DNA of 64,000 nt from Ktedonobacter racemifer DSM 44963 (GCF_000178855.1 NZ_ADVG01000001.1:1550001-1614000), one strand, 5' to 3'; positions 52,795-62,178 are shown, counted from the first letter of the stretch. Notes: generated from the sequence alone by a model not told the origin. Program-made: numbers and translations.

Positions 52795-53035
52795 CGAGGA
52801 AGCATAGTTTTGCAGCGAGAAAAGGGAAGCATAGTTTTGGAAAACCTCTAAAACCATGGTATTAATGACTGTCATTATTCCCATGGTCTTGCAGATTCGT
52901 GGAACTATAGTTTTGCAGGAAGTTGTAGCCATCTAAGCTTGAAAGAAGAGACGGCTAAATCCGTTTTTTTGGCTTTATGTCGTTAGCTATTCTGATGAGG
53001 AAGCATAGTTTTGCAGAAAAACTTCAGGTATAGTC
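52795..53035. repeat. CATAGTTTTGCAG-type intergenic element
   Basis: Second copy of the 26190-26435 element. GGAAGCATAGTTTTGCAG and GGAAGCATAGTTTTGGAA are followed by the hairpin, ATGGTATTAATGACTGTC, a further ACTATAGTTTTGCAGGAAG, and GGAAGCATAGTTTTGCAGAA at the right end. No gene lies in 52685-53222. Confidence 0.85.
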
Positions 53036-53222
53036 GTAAGCGGGCTCACCGACAAATTGTACAACACGATGTTTCCGATTACTGTTGATTGCAACCGTCC
53101 CCTGGTCAAGCCAGGCCGCTCAGTTCTTTAGCTTGGCGCCTGTTATATACTGTTGAGTGGCAGGGAGCCAGGTGATAACGTTTTGTAGATTCTTGATCTT
53201 TATGGATATCAGGAGGAAAGAG

Positions 53223-53591
53223 ATGACTCGTCCCGACAAAGATGAAGAACGTGAAGAGCGTATCCACATGGAAATTATCGTGGATGCCTATGGTCCCGAA
53301 GAGCAAGCGACAAGCTGGTATACCTATTTATCCGATACCTTGCAGTTTCCGTTCTCTGCCCGTTGCGCTGTTCGCCACACAACCTCGCCATTGGAGCCAG
53401 GAGAAGTAGTTAAAGTGGTAGCAATGGCTCCAGATGAGGTGTGTGAGCATGATATGCTAGTGTCGATCCAATGGAACCGTCGTCAATTTGCTGTGCCGTT
53501 AATACAGCTCGAAGGTCTTCAGGTCGATGAGGAGGCTCGGCAAGCCATAGAGGATTGGCAGTATTGGGTGAACCGAGGATATGCGTTGTGA
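53223..53591 (+). CDS. conserved 'calcium-binding protein'-type small protein
   Basis: 122 residues from MTRPDKDEEREERIHM (AGGAGG RBS). The body reads IVDAYGPEEQATSWYTYLSD, TLQFPFSARC, GEVVKVVAMAPDEVCEHDML and RQFAVPLIQLEGL. I recall this layout from widespread proteins annotated as calcium-binding, where acidic residues in the first and third segments would chelate the ion. It is cytosolic and monocistronic, sitting right after a repeat element. The annotation is by pattern memory; biochemical role uncertain. Confidence 0.75.
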   Translation: MTRPDKDEEREERIHMEIIVDAYGPEEQATSWYTYLSDTLQFPFSARCAVRHTTSPLEPGEVVKVVAMAPDEVCEHDMLVSIQWNRRQFAVPLIQLEGLQVDEEARQAIEDWQYWVNRGYAL

Positions 53592-53720
53592 TCTCCTATT
53601 TTCGGGCCTCTGGTCCGCACAGCAGCTTCATTCAGCCTTTGTGATGAAAGAGACGCGCATAGATATTTTCTTTTTGACGCTTTTTCTTTTGGCTTCTCCA
53701 GGCGGAGAGAAGCTGATTGC

Positions 53721-54185
53721 TCAAGGTTTTTTAGGAAGTTTCGTCCCATCTCTGACCCAACCTCCGGTCAGTTTGAATGTGACTACTTCCTTGAAATCAT
53801 GCAGCGCCTCAAGCATTTCCTGCAAGGTCATTTGTTGCTGTGTCCCCTGTTTCCATGCTGGCTTGTCGAGTGTTCCAAGTACCAGGTAATCATTGCCAAC
53901 GACTTCTGGCTTTTGCTCCCCGAAAAAGGTGGCAAGAAAATGCTCCACATCGTCTTGATGAGCAATAAGCAGGTCACAGTAGGGGCAATAGCGGCACGTC
54001 TTGTTGAGAGAGAGCACTTGCATTGGATCGACATGGATCACCAGCGGCAGCTTTCGCTGATGCATCGTGTTGTCGCATTGCGGACACCTTGTCCACCGCA
54101 TATCCTGGTACGGATTAAGAAAAAAGCGGTAACGAGGGGGCTGCTTGCCAAGCTGTGTCGTGACTTTCTTCTTCCGATTGGCCAT
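53721..54185 (-). CDS. zinc-ribbon protein of unknown function
   Basis: 154 residues from MANRKKKVTTQLGKQPPRYR behind GAGGAGAAAG. Four cysteines in two knuckles (RCPQCDNTM and CRYCPYCDLLI, about 35 residues apart) form a zinc ribbon, followed by a domain with KPEVVGNDYLVLGTLDKPAW and a helical segment MTLQEMLEALHDFKEVVTFK. No further domain recognised. It lies immediately downstream of the decayed helical-repeat gene on the same strand, in the position where copy A has a TPR remnant. It was probably part of the same operon. Confidence 0.7.
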   Translation of the reverse strand: MANRKKKVTTQLGKQPPRYRFFLNPYQDMRWTRCPQCDNTMHQRKLPLVIHVDPMQVLSLNKTCRYCPYCDLLIAHQDDVEHFLATFFGEQKPEVVGNDYLVLGTLDKPAWKQGTQQQMTLQEMLEALHDFKEVVTFKLTGGWVRDGTKLPKKP

Positions 54186-54243
54186 TCTTTCTCCTCACTT
54201 TCCCTGGTCACGCGTAGCGAACGCACAGGTCTTCAGTGCTCCA

Positions 54244-55859
54244 TTAGAGACCTCTTTTGTCCAATTCTTCTTTTAACGCTCGTAAACTCTTGTTACTGTT
54301 CCGCAGGGTGGTAATATACCTCTCCCATTCCGCATCCTGTCCCTGCTTCTGATACAAGCGCTTGATCCGAGTCAAGTAGCCTGTCGCTTGCTGATAATTT
54401 TCCCGTCCGCGCCCATCAATGAGTCTTTGGACCACAAGCTTGTAAAGCCGAAGTGCTTCATTCGGGTAAGACTTCTCGGCCGCTTCTGCCACTTGCGCTT
54501 GGTAGCGGCTCGCAGGACCCTCAAAGCGCCATCCTATGGATATCGCTCCTGGTGTATGCTCCATCTCCGCCAAGGCTGCAAGCGCCTGGCCGATCTCTTT
54601 CTCATCCAGGTAGAGAGTGACGAGCGCTCCCCAACGTCCTTGCTGTTCTAACGTCTGGATTAGCTGTGGTCGTAGGCCAGAGATCTCCCGGCTGACCAGT
54701 TGCCAGGGCTGCCGATCGAACGGAGCGATAGGTGGTATGATCCGGGTTCGCCTGGAAACGCTCGAGCTCCATGTCCGTCGCTTGCTTTGCCTGGCCGTAC
54801 AACAGGTACTTTTCGCCCAGCCAGCGCCGATACGTCTCGACGGTCTGTGCATTGGTGAAGTCCTGTGACTTGCCCGGGAGAGCAGGTTTGACCTCGCCCA
54901 GCCTCATTTCCACAAAAGCCAGAGCCGGATCTCGCCATATTTCCCCTGCTTTCACCAACTGCTCTGCAAACCAGGTCACATCCATCGGTTCGGTTAAGTT
55001 AGCCTGGGCAATGGCCAGTGCTTCCTGTTGACGGCCAAGCTGCAAGCATTTCTCTGCCATTTCTTTATACAGGCCGACTTTGCGATATTCTTCAAGGACA
55101 TCTTCATCATTGAAGTGCTCTGCCTGTTTGAGTGTTGCCAGAAAATCGATGAGGTGGCGGTTGTGCCACTTGCTTGAGAAGTCCTGCCCGGGTCTCAACT
55201 CCTCACGTATCCATGCTTCAATGCTCTTCCGTTCCTGTGCTGTTGCGTGCTCCGCCAGCGCCTCAGCGACATCTTCCCCAATTCCACCATAATTGTAGCC
55301 AAATTTCCAGAGGTCGAACAGCGCTGTTAACAGCTCCTCGCGTGCTGAAGGACCCAATCGTTCATGTTGTGGGAGCGTGGACTGAGCGTTCAGACAGGCG
55401 ACCACATTCACCCAGAACCCAACTGACCTGGCCCTCATCGTGTAATCCCTCATAGTGGATCATCGTTTCTTCTGCAAGAACTGCGTACACCGTCTGAGCG
55501 TTGGCCCACTCTCCCACCTCGGCAAAGTCCTTACCAATATCGGAGAGGTGCTCTAAATCACCTGCAACGCGACTGGCCGCATCCCATCCTTCTCCCGCGT
55601 GATAGAAAGCCGAGTCCACCTGACTTCGAATCGCGGAGGGATCAAGCGTCCGCTCTCGCCCCTTGCCTGGCCGCTTCTTCTGTTGGGTCGTTGCCGTCAG
55701 CGGCAGCTCCGCCAGCAATTCTAGTAAGGGTTCTATCTCAGGCTGTCGTTGCACCAGTTGTTCTAGTAAAGCCAGGAGCTCTTCGCGGCTCTTTTCGCCG
55801 AGCCGCCCCATGAGTCCCGGCTGATCTTTCCCATTCGCTCCACGGTGGATTTTTGCCAT
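54244..55859 (-). pseudogene. SWIM-associated helical-repeat gene, copy B, two deletions
   Basis: Nearly the same as the gene at 14449-16080 but in three frames. Near 55405-55430 about 11 bases are missing (copy A GACCAGGCCAGCAGCGCACT; copy B GACCACATTCACCC). Near 54675 one unit of a tandem GGCCA pair is missing (copy A CAGGCCAGGCCAGAG; copy B TAGGCCAGAG). Both changes shift the frame. Elsewhere codons are well kept, so the inactivation is recent. The start (MAKIHRGANG, 55859, GGAGG) and the divergent partner at 56350 are intact. Confidence 0.85.
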
Positions 55860-56349
55860 CGAGGTTTCCTCCGTTCCCTTTCTCTGCCAGCATCTCAAAG
55901 TGGTTTCACGTTCACTGACCGCGTGGCCTGGCCGCTTTTAGATCCCTTTTACCTGGGACCTGTTTTTCTTCCTGTACGACGGTCCCGATCATGTTATACC
56001 TCGAATCTTCTCACGAGACAACATCTGCGCAGACGGAAGAGACCGTCGTTGAGGCAGTCGGCAACGGACTTTTTCGGAAAAGATGAACAGTATTCCTCAG
56101 TACATTGCACGATTCAAAGGGTGCTCCCCCAAGTGGTATTCCATGAATCTGAGAATGTGAGCGCCTTGATCTCTTTTCACAGAGTGATGCTTTCTGGCTC
56201 CTGGGCGTTTGGATTGGAGGCAAAGGCGTGCTTCTTTTCCCAGGAGGTCCATTTCCAGACGCCAGCGACTGCTGTAAAGTAGCTGTTCAGAACGCCAGAG
56301 ATAATATAGTATACAGAGGGGGAAGTTGCCAGAAGGAGGAATAAAGCAG

Positions 56350-56664
56350 ATGAGAGAAAAGCGAAAGAAGCACCAGAGGTCAAGCAGTAAAAACCGAGGG
56401 GTCGAACAAGCATATGATGAGGAGACCCCATTCAATCCTTACCTGAAAGCAGCCATCCTGGAGGTGGTCGAAAATCAGGTTCGTCACAATGATCCTCCTG
56501 AAACGCGACAGGCACTTGAGCAACTTCTGGGGAAAGGGTATTCGCGTAAGCAAGCCATAGAGATGATTGGATCTGCAGTGGTAGAAGAGATCTGGGCTGT
56601 AATGCATGACCACAAACCGTTTGATCGAGCACGTTTTGCCGCATTTCTTGAGCAACTAGGCTAA
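56350..56664 (+). CDS. small conserved protein, DUF1841-like (copy B)
   Basis: 104 residues from MREKRKKHQRSSSKNRG (RBS AGGAGG). The helical domain (NPYLKAAILEVVENQVRHND, PPETRQALEQLLGKGYSRKQ, AIEMIGSAVVEEIWAVMHDH) is nearly the same as in the copy at 16351. Its divergent partner has decayed while this gene is intact, so it may serve a function that does not need the adjacent copy. Confidence 0.75.
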   Translation: MREKRKKHQRSSSKNRGVEQAYDEETPFNPYLKAAILEVVENQVRHNDPPETRQALEQLLGKGYSRKQAIEMIGSAVVEEIWAVMHDHKPFDRARFAAFLEQLG

Positions 56665-56667
56665 ATG

Positions 56668-56775
56668 TGCTGTCCTGAACAATTTTTGGAATAGAATGAG
56701 CACAGAAGGTGAAGAACCGTTTTCTCGCCTGAGAAAGAGTATCAGCATCCGCACTGATTGTAGAAAAAGCTCTTT
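56668..56775. repeat. diverged TCCGCA element
   Basis: GTGCTGTCCTGAACAATTTT, then GGAATAGAATGAGCACAGAA, a spacer and AGCATCCGCACTGATTGTAG with AAAAAGC. It keeps the landmarks of the element (GTGC.GTCC, AGAATGAGCAC, TCCGCA..GATT.TAGAAAAA) but with many changes. It lies between two convergent genes. Confidence 0.65.
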
Positions 56776-56934
56776 CCACGTTTTTGCGAGGTTCAGAATT
56801 TCACCAAGTCCTTTCTTCTCTTTTTTCAGACTGGCAGCCACCGATGAACAAAATGATGAGAGAGGGGAAAGAGCCATTGCATCTGGGCAGAAAAACGTTT
56901 CGCCGCTTTCTTCTGTATCGGCATGGACCAACAT

Positions 56935-58056
56935 TTACCTTTCTGGCAACGCAAACGCGCGGTCTTGCAAGCGTTTGACAAAGGCGGGACGACGCAGGTG
57001 TGGCTGGACCCAGGCCGAGAAACGCTCTTGAAACTCCTGGTTTTTCTGGAAGTGGCTGGCGGTCTCACGCAATTCGATCAAGACGCGAACAGCTTCGTCG
57101 TAACCTGCGCCTGAACCACGTGTCACCGCCTGATCGACCTGGTGCCAGTAGTTATCCTGGTGATCGTGAATATCTTGGAGGTGCTGCTGATGGATCTCCT
57201 GCTGCCGTTCACGCTCCTCGCGTTCCTGCCGAGCCTTTATGGTCCTACTTTCGGCGAAGAGGGTAGCATAAGGAACACGCTCACCTCTTGGAAAAATTGG
57301 GCTGGCTTTGCGAGGGTTCAGTTCGCGTAACTCCTTGACAAGCAGGCGGCTCAGACGCGGCTCATTGTGTGCTAATCGAATCAGATAATCGCTACAGCGA
57401 TCTGGGGGCAGCAACTTGACCCAGGCGGCAACATCATCGTCAGTCGATGGTGCGGTTGCTTGGCTATGTTGAGCCGCAGCAGCAAGGAGTTCTTGCGGCA
57501 CCTGTAACAATTCCGCCAATGCTTGCTGCGCTGCTGTTAACTTGCTAAAGGCGGGCGGAACAGGTGGTACATTGATTTCATCGTCCTCTTCATCGCCGTT
57601 TCCCATCATGCGCTGACTGGCCAACCAGACAACATAGAGCGATCGCAGGTCGCCATCCATCAATTCGTCGCGAATGCTGATAAGTGATCCCAGTTCATAG
57701 TCAATCCACTCATCAGGACTCTCCATCTCACCAAAGTGGATATCAAGGATATCATAATCTGGGTGCCGGGTGAACGTGACGAACTCATCGAGATCATAAC
57801 CATTGATGAGTTCGGCTGGCAAGATTCCATGCGGGAAACGCAAAGCCAGTTCGGGCGAGCCCCAGTTGGCCCAATACAGAAAGCCATCAAAAAAGGTGTA
57901 GAGCACTTTGATGGGGTCGTGCTTGAAGTTCCCCCACTGATATTCAATGAGGGCATGGGTGGAAGATACCTCGATATGACTGGAAAGGGCATTGACTGCA
58001 TCGAGTTGTGCCCGTGTCAGAGGTCGATCGCTGGTCATGAATTCGTATGTAAACAT
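56935..58056 (-). CDS. hypothetical protein with C-terminal charged coil
   Basis: 373 residues from MFTYEFMTSDRPLTRA (58056). The N-terminal 150 residues form a compact domain (HALIEYQWGNFKHDPIKVLY, TFFDGFLYWANWGSPELALR, RHPDYDILDIHFGEMESPDE). A Pro-rich link and helical middle (WVKLLPPDRCSDYLIRLAHN) follow. A Glu/Arg/Gln-rich coil comes next (KARQEREERERQQEIHQQHL), then a TPR-like end. The combination 'N-terminal domain + SWIM-associated neighbours' suggests it belongs with the helical-repeat and zinc-ribbon genes next to it. I recognise no catalytic motif. Confidence 0.7.
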   Translation of the reverse strand: MFTYEFMTSDRPLTRAQLDAVNALSSHIEVSSTHALIEYQWGNFKHDPIKVLYTFFDGFLYWANWGSPELALRFPHGILPAELINGYDLDEFVTFTRHPDYDILDIHFGEMESPDEWIDYELGSLISIRDELMDGDLRSLYVVWLASQRMMGNGDEEDDEINVPPVPPAFSKLTAAQQALAELLQVPQELLAAAAQHSQATAPSTDDDVAAWVKLLPPDRCSDYLIRLAHNEPRLSRLLVKELRELNPRKASPIFPRGERVPYATLFAESRTIKARQEREERERQQEIHQQHLQDIHDHQDNYWHQVDQAVTRGSGAGYDEAVRVLIELRETASHFQKNQEFQERFSAWVQPHLRRPAFVKRLQDRAFALPER

Positions 58057-58304
58057 GAAAAAGAATGAGCATCGAGCAGCGAAAAAGGTCACCATAACCG
58101 TAGAATAACTCTGCGGTCAACGTAGAAAAAGTACGCTACAAAACAATAAGCGTGGAACAAGAATATTGAACATCCTGGCATGATGTCAAAGCTGTTTGCC
58201 AGGTCTGTCGCATTGGTTGAAGGTTAGGCTCAACTGATTCAGATAATTGCTCCCAAGGAGCACATGCGTGATATGTTATATGTGAGCAACGAAGGAGGCA
58301 GAGC

Positions 58305-58547
58305 ATGGAAAAAGCACGCGCATTGGTGAACGTTCGAGATATCAACCTGATCTGTCAGTATTACAAGACTTACGCCCAGATTGAGGGCCTAACCAGGAGA
58401 CGCAAAATTACGCGAGCCCGCAGGCGAAAGGGCATTCTGGAAGTCAGAACAGCATCCCGCGACGAATGGATACAGCCTATTGCGTGGATCGAGTGGATCA
58501 ATGATCTGGGCGTATCCATTCGATATATGGCTCAGGATATTCGCTGA
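58305..58547 (+). CDS. 80-residue basic hypothetical protein
   Basis: Starts MEKARALVNVRDINLICQYY behind AAGGAGG. A strongly basic centre (TRRRKITRARRRKGIL) is followed by SRDEWIQPIAWIEWINDLGV. It could bind nucleic acid; no family recognised. Lies 50 bases before the DUF4268-like gene and probably shares its transcript. Confidence 0.6.
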   Translation: MEKARALVNVRDINLICQYYKTYAQIEGLTRRRKITRARRRKGILEVRTASRDEWIQPIAWIEWINDLGVSIRYMAQDIR

Positions 58548-58595
58548 GAGGCCGTTTTTTCTCACAGAGAAACGGGGTAGTAATGGGAAAGAAAG

Positions 58596-59075
58596 ATGAG
58601 AAGACGATCCCAAGGCTCAGAGATCAGCCAAACCTATCATGCCTTCTGGGCGAGTTTGCTTCCGCGATCAAATCGCCAGACGGGCTTCTCACTGCGGAGC
58701 CCGACACGGCGTTCCTCTGTTGAGTTCTGCCGTGTCGGGTTTTGCTTCCGCTATCGTCTGGAGTACAACGCTCCCAATGCGCTTGTTGAGTTTGCACTCC
58801 TGCGCAGTGACAGTGAGCAGATCTACGAGAGCCTCGTTCGTTGGCGAGAGCAGATTGACGAGGCTTTTGGCGGATCATTGCTCTGGTTGCGAGAGACGCA
58901 GCATGCGGAGCATTCCTGGCCACACCCTGCACTTGCCTGGACGATCGCCTGCCCTGGCTTACGTGATCTGGATCGCGAAGCCTGGCCATCGATCCAATCG
59001 CAAATGATTGATGCCATGGTGCGTTTGGAGCGGGCGGTTGTGCCTCATCTCCAACGCTGGCTCGAAGAGGATTGA
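58596..59075 (+). CDS. DUF4268-like protein
   Basis: 159 residues. YHAFWASLLPRSNRQTGFSL at the start, FCFRYRLEYNAPNALVEFAL in the middle and a helical end (QIDEAFGGSLLWLRETQHAE, SQMIDAMVRLERAVVPHLQR) match the layout of the DUF4268 domain, usually the C-terminal part of about 320-residue proteins of nuclease-like neighbourhoods. Here it stands alone or with the basic 80-residue protein in front. A 100-base crumb of a second copy lies at 6105-6203. Confidence 0.65.
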   Translation: MRRRSQGSEISQTYHAFWASLLPRSNRQTGFSLRSPTRRSSVEFCRVGFCFRYRLEYNAPNALVEFALLRSDSEQIYESLVRWREQIDEAFGGSLLWLRETQHAEHSWPHPALAWTIACPGLRDLDREAWPSIQSQMIDAMVRLERAVVPHLQRWLEED

Positions 59076-59295
59076 GTCTTTGTATGAAAACCAGTTACGT
59101 GAACTGACTGGTATACCCATTGAAGGAGCGTGGCAAGGCTTTCAACCAACCTCTAGGTGGCAAGACCAAAGCCCCTCAGACTATCTGAGCGCCCTCACGA
59201 AAAAGAGGACACAGGTTGAGCTAGCGTGCAGGTCTCCTTCTCCAGAGCACGCTCTACAAAAGAGGATAGAGAGGTGAAGTGCTATCCAGAGTACT

Positions 59296-59925
59296 TTAAG
59301 TAGCTTGCAACGCTTCCCCTATGCGCACTACCAGTTCCTTCTGCTTGTGGCTGCGCAAACCATAAAGACGCCCCGAGAAAGACGTCAAGATAGCAATGAG
59401 ATCATCGGTCAGTTCCTGTTCTGGCGTCTTTCCCTCATTTGGGTGCAACACAGTGAGGCGGACACCGTAGCCTGCAAAAAATAGGGTCAGATACTCCAAA
59501 CCGAAACGGGTCAAGCGGTCAGCATAGGTAACGACGACTTCATCTACCTGGTTGGCTTGGATCATACTCAGCATCTTCCGCAACTGCTTTCGATTCGCCT
59601 TCAGCCCGCTGCCAATATCTGACAGCTCGACGATTTGCTGCTCCGGGCGCTCTCGCTTCGCCCAGGCTACAAGTGTTTCCATTTGGGACTGGAGATCCTC
59701 CTGCTGGTCATGGCCCGAGACTTGTCCATACAACAGTACTGCCCTGTTGTGTTGCACTCCCATTAAGCGCGCGATTTCCGCAGCCGGGATGCGGGCTTCG
59801 TTTCCCACGCGGATGGCTCGAATCTTGCCCTCCTTGATCCATCTGCGAACGGTTACTGGATGCAAGCCCAATGTGTGAGCTGCAACTCCCACCCGCATGG
59901 GAGATGGTTCTAGTGATTTCTTCAT
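59296..59925 (-). CDS. tnpA: IS607-family serine recombinase (TnpA)
   Basis: 209 residues: an N-terminal MerR-like HTH (AAHTLGLHPVTVRRWIKEGK, RVGNEARIPAAEIARLMG) followed by a serine resolvase catalytic domain with the nucleophile serine in LLYGQVSGHDQQEDLQSQ, ELSDIGSGLKANRKQLRKML and DEVVVTYADRLTRFGLEYL. IS607 transposases integrate at short core sites without target duplication and normally travel with a tnpB. None follows within 250 bases here, so this is a solo tnpA or an element with its tnpB lost. It could mobilise tnpB-only elements only if they are of IS607 type. Confidence 0.92.
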   Translation of the reverse strand: MKKSLEPSPMRVGVAAHTLGLHPVTVRRWIKEGKIRAIRVGNEARIPAAEIARLMGVQHNRAVLLYGQVSGHDQQEDLQSQMETLVAWAKRERPEQQIVELSDIGSGLKANRKQLRKMLSMIQANQVDEVVVTYADRLTRFGLEYLTLFFAGYGVRLTVLHPNEGKTPEQELTDDLIAILTSFSGRLYGLRSHKQKELVVRIGEALQAT

Positions 59926-60182
59926 GCATTGTTTCCTTATCGATCGTATCAGGTTCCCTGTTTATCGACCTTATAATCAGAATTGCGGTACGGGGTGAGA
60001 AGCCTAATGAGAATGTCAACCAGTTGCAATTTACCTAGCACCTTCACACATCTAAGTATAAGCATAAATCAACACATTTCCAGCTTTTAACGTACAACAA
60101 GCTCAAAGCACTTCGAATATTCTATACATAAGTACTACTAATCTTTAATGTATAAGCTTCATGAGATACCCTTAGCGCAGCT

Positions 60183-61303
60183 ACTGTGCTCTTACTTCCA
60201 ATGCGAGAGCCACCAGATCCTGCCGAACCCGTGGATTGTCCAGTGCGGTATCGCTCCGTAACTCGCAATGCCTTTGATAGGGGTCTCGATACGATTTCAC
60301 GGGCCGATCAAATCGCGTCAAGTGAATATGCGGGACGCAGACCTACAACGCTCGATCACCTCGGCGAGGGACCCATCGTTCAGTCTCACAACCACATTCG
60401 CGCACTCATCATGTGCCGAGGCACCAGTAGGGATTTTCCTGCATAGCTGACGACTCCACTGGCCCCTTGACAGGAACTGCTGACAACGACACCCGGAATC
60501 GCGTTCCAGGCTGCAACCACTTCCTCCATTCCAGGATCGGCCGCGCCTGCACGGCAAGTTGCCTCAGATGCCTGTTCAAGCTGTTTGAGACGTTGGTACG
60601 TTGGATCAGCAAAAATCTTCTTGGCATGTTTACAGATCCACAGAAACAACTGCTCTTCAAAGAGGGCTTGGATCTGTGCTATCCCGTGGGTGTCCGGGGG
60701 AAGCTCCCCTACTGTCTCTTGCCAGCCCGACCTTTCTAGGTTCTTGAGAAACAGGGCATTGCGTTCCATCCACAGCGCGGAACCGTCCTCCACACTGGCT
60801 CGATAGGCTGGATCAGATGCATACTTACGGCAGAAATTGCGGATGTAACGATCATTGACTTCATCAAAATAGAAGGACCGGAGAAAGTGGTCGTGCTCCG
60901 TGATTCGGACCTGGTCCTGTATTTTGCTGAGATCAAACAGATTCCGATCGAGGGCACATAACTCCTGTGCAAGAGTTTTCTCAAGACGCTTGAGGTCTTT
61001 CTTTTCTTGGCGCAATAAACGATTACTGTTCGCATGTGGTGCTCGTCGCGCCTCTTTATAGGAAGCACGAAGCGACTCGACCTGGTGGGCAAAGGCTTCC
61101 CGGCGTATGACTCGATCAGGGCCCTCATAGGCTTTGAGTAGTTGTACGCCTGTAAAGTCGGCGAGAGCCAGATCCTCTACGTTCTGGCGATGCCCCACCG
61201 TAACATCTCGTTGGCAGAGGCCAACATCATTGTCACTGCTGAAGCTGATTTCAAAATGATACTCGTTAACCCAGAATTCTTCTTCGAGGCCGTACATCCC
61301 CAT
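60183..61303 (-). pseudogene. hypothetical protein with SSSC motif, two frame changes
   Basis: The first frame (61303 to about 60390) encodes a domain with YHFEISFSSDNDVGLCQRDV, a charged coil (RLLRQEKKDLKRLEKTLAQE) and AWNAIPGVVVSSSCQGASGV. The family-like continuation HDECANVVVRLNDGSLAEVI with ERCRSASRIFT lies in the next frame, and KSYRDPYQRHCELRSDTALD in a third, ending at 60183. The SSSCxGxSG loop followed by a strand recalls the TYW3/taw3 fold of wybutosine synthesis, but the rest is different, so I leave it unnamed. Two indels near the end suggest recent loss. Confidence 0.6.
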
Positions 61304-61549
61304 AGCTGCTCGCTCCTGCAAATTTTTCTCGTTAATACCTTATCAACAGCCTATGTACCTGCGACATTTTTTGATCCATGAATAAGTCATTTAAAGTTTT
61401 TATTACAGAATAAGGGTACTTTACTCTATAGTTGTCCCAAGAGTCAAGACGGAATACAGACCTAAGTAAGACAAATTCACGCTTATTGGGAGAGGATACA
61501 CTGTTTCGCTTTCTTTATCTGGTATACTATGTCAGTTCAATTTTTTCCT

Positions 61550-61625
61550 AACTTCGTCCGAACCAAGATCTTTTCGGAGAAGCGCCGTTCTGCAGAAAAA
61601 CTTCAGGTGTAGTAAACTGCAAGGA
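61550..61625. repeat. CATAGTTTTGCAG-type element, degraded, left edge of duplicated block
   Basis: TTCGTCCGAACCAAGATCTT, then GGAGAAGCGCCGTTCTGCAG and AAAAACTTCAGGTGTAGTAA match 41225-41285. The CATAGTTTT part has changed to GCCGTTC, the rest is well kept. Confidence 0.65.
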
Positions 61626-61640
61626 CTCCATCTTAAGTTT

Positions 61641-61798
61641 ATGTTGTCAGCAGACACAGCCATGATTTGGTAGACGACTTTGTCGCTGTAATCACAAGTA
61701 TGGCAAATCGTGTCTGTAGGCGTCGCTCTAAAGAGCGAGCCGAAAAAATCAGACAGTGCGTTGGGCATGTTATGCAATTAGGAGGGAGACAAGAGGTC
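61641..61798 (+). pseudogene. copy B of the 50-residue gene, frameshifted
   Basis: The first codons (ATGTTGTCAGCAGACACAGC) run into a stop because bases are missing relative to copy A (ACACACCCCATGAT versus ACACAGCCATGAT). The remaining frame reads HDLVDDFVAVITSMANRVCR and ERAEKIRQCVGHVMQ, close to copy A, and ends overlapping the next start. Confidence 0.65.
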
Positions 61799-61800
61799 TG

Positions 61801-62133
61801 ATGACTGAATTGAACAAAGAGCAGGCGCTTCATCGCTATATCGAACTGTCGGAGAGGCGATATGCCGAGTTCGAGCAACTCCCTGATTTCCAGCGCAGAG
61901 TTGCCCGCGGCGACTACGAGTTCTTTTCGAGTGTTGACGTCGAATTGGATGAGCTCCAGCAGGAAGCACAGCGAAATGGTTTTCTCCTCGACGCTGGTTG
62001 GGACGGAAACAAGCTTGTGTATACGATAGAGCAGATGACTCCAGAAGAGCATGAAGCCTATCTTGCCGAAGAGCAGGAGCAAGCTCTGGAGGACCTGAAG
62101 TGGAGATACTCGGAGGGACTGCTTGAGCCATGA
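61801..62133 (+). CDS. 110-residue hypothetical protein (copy B)
   Basis: Starts MTELNKEQALHRYIELSERR; full length like copy A at 41470. About a dozen mostly conservative differences (WERRHAEFDQLPDVK versus SERRYAEFEQLPDFQ, for instance). The gene is intact although its upstream partner is broken, so it does not strictly need the partner in cis. Confidence 0.7.
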   Translation: MTELNKEQALHRYIELSERRYAEFEQLPDFQRRVARGDYEFFSSVDVELDELQQEAQRNGFLLDAGWDGNKLVYTIEQMTPEEHEAYLAEEQEQALEDLKWRYSEGLLEP

Positions 62134-62178
62134 AAGACAAAGGGGCATCAAAGTAGCTGGTGCAAGGATAAATATCTC

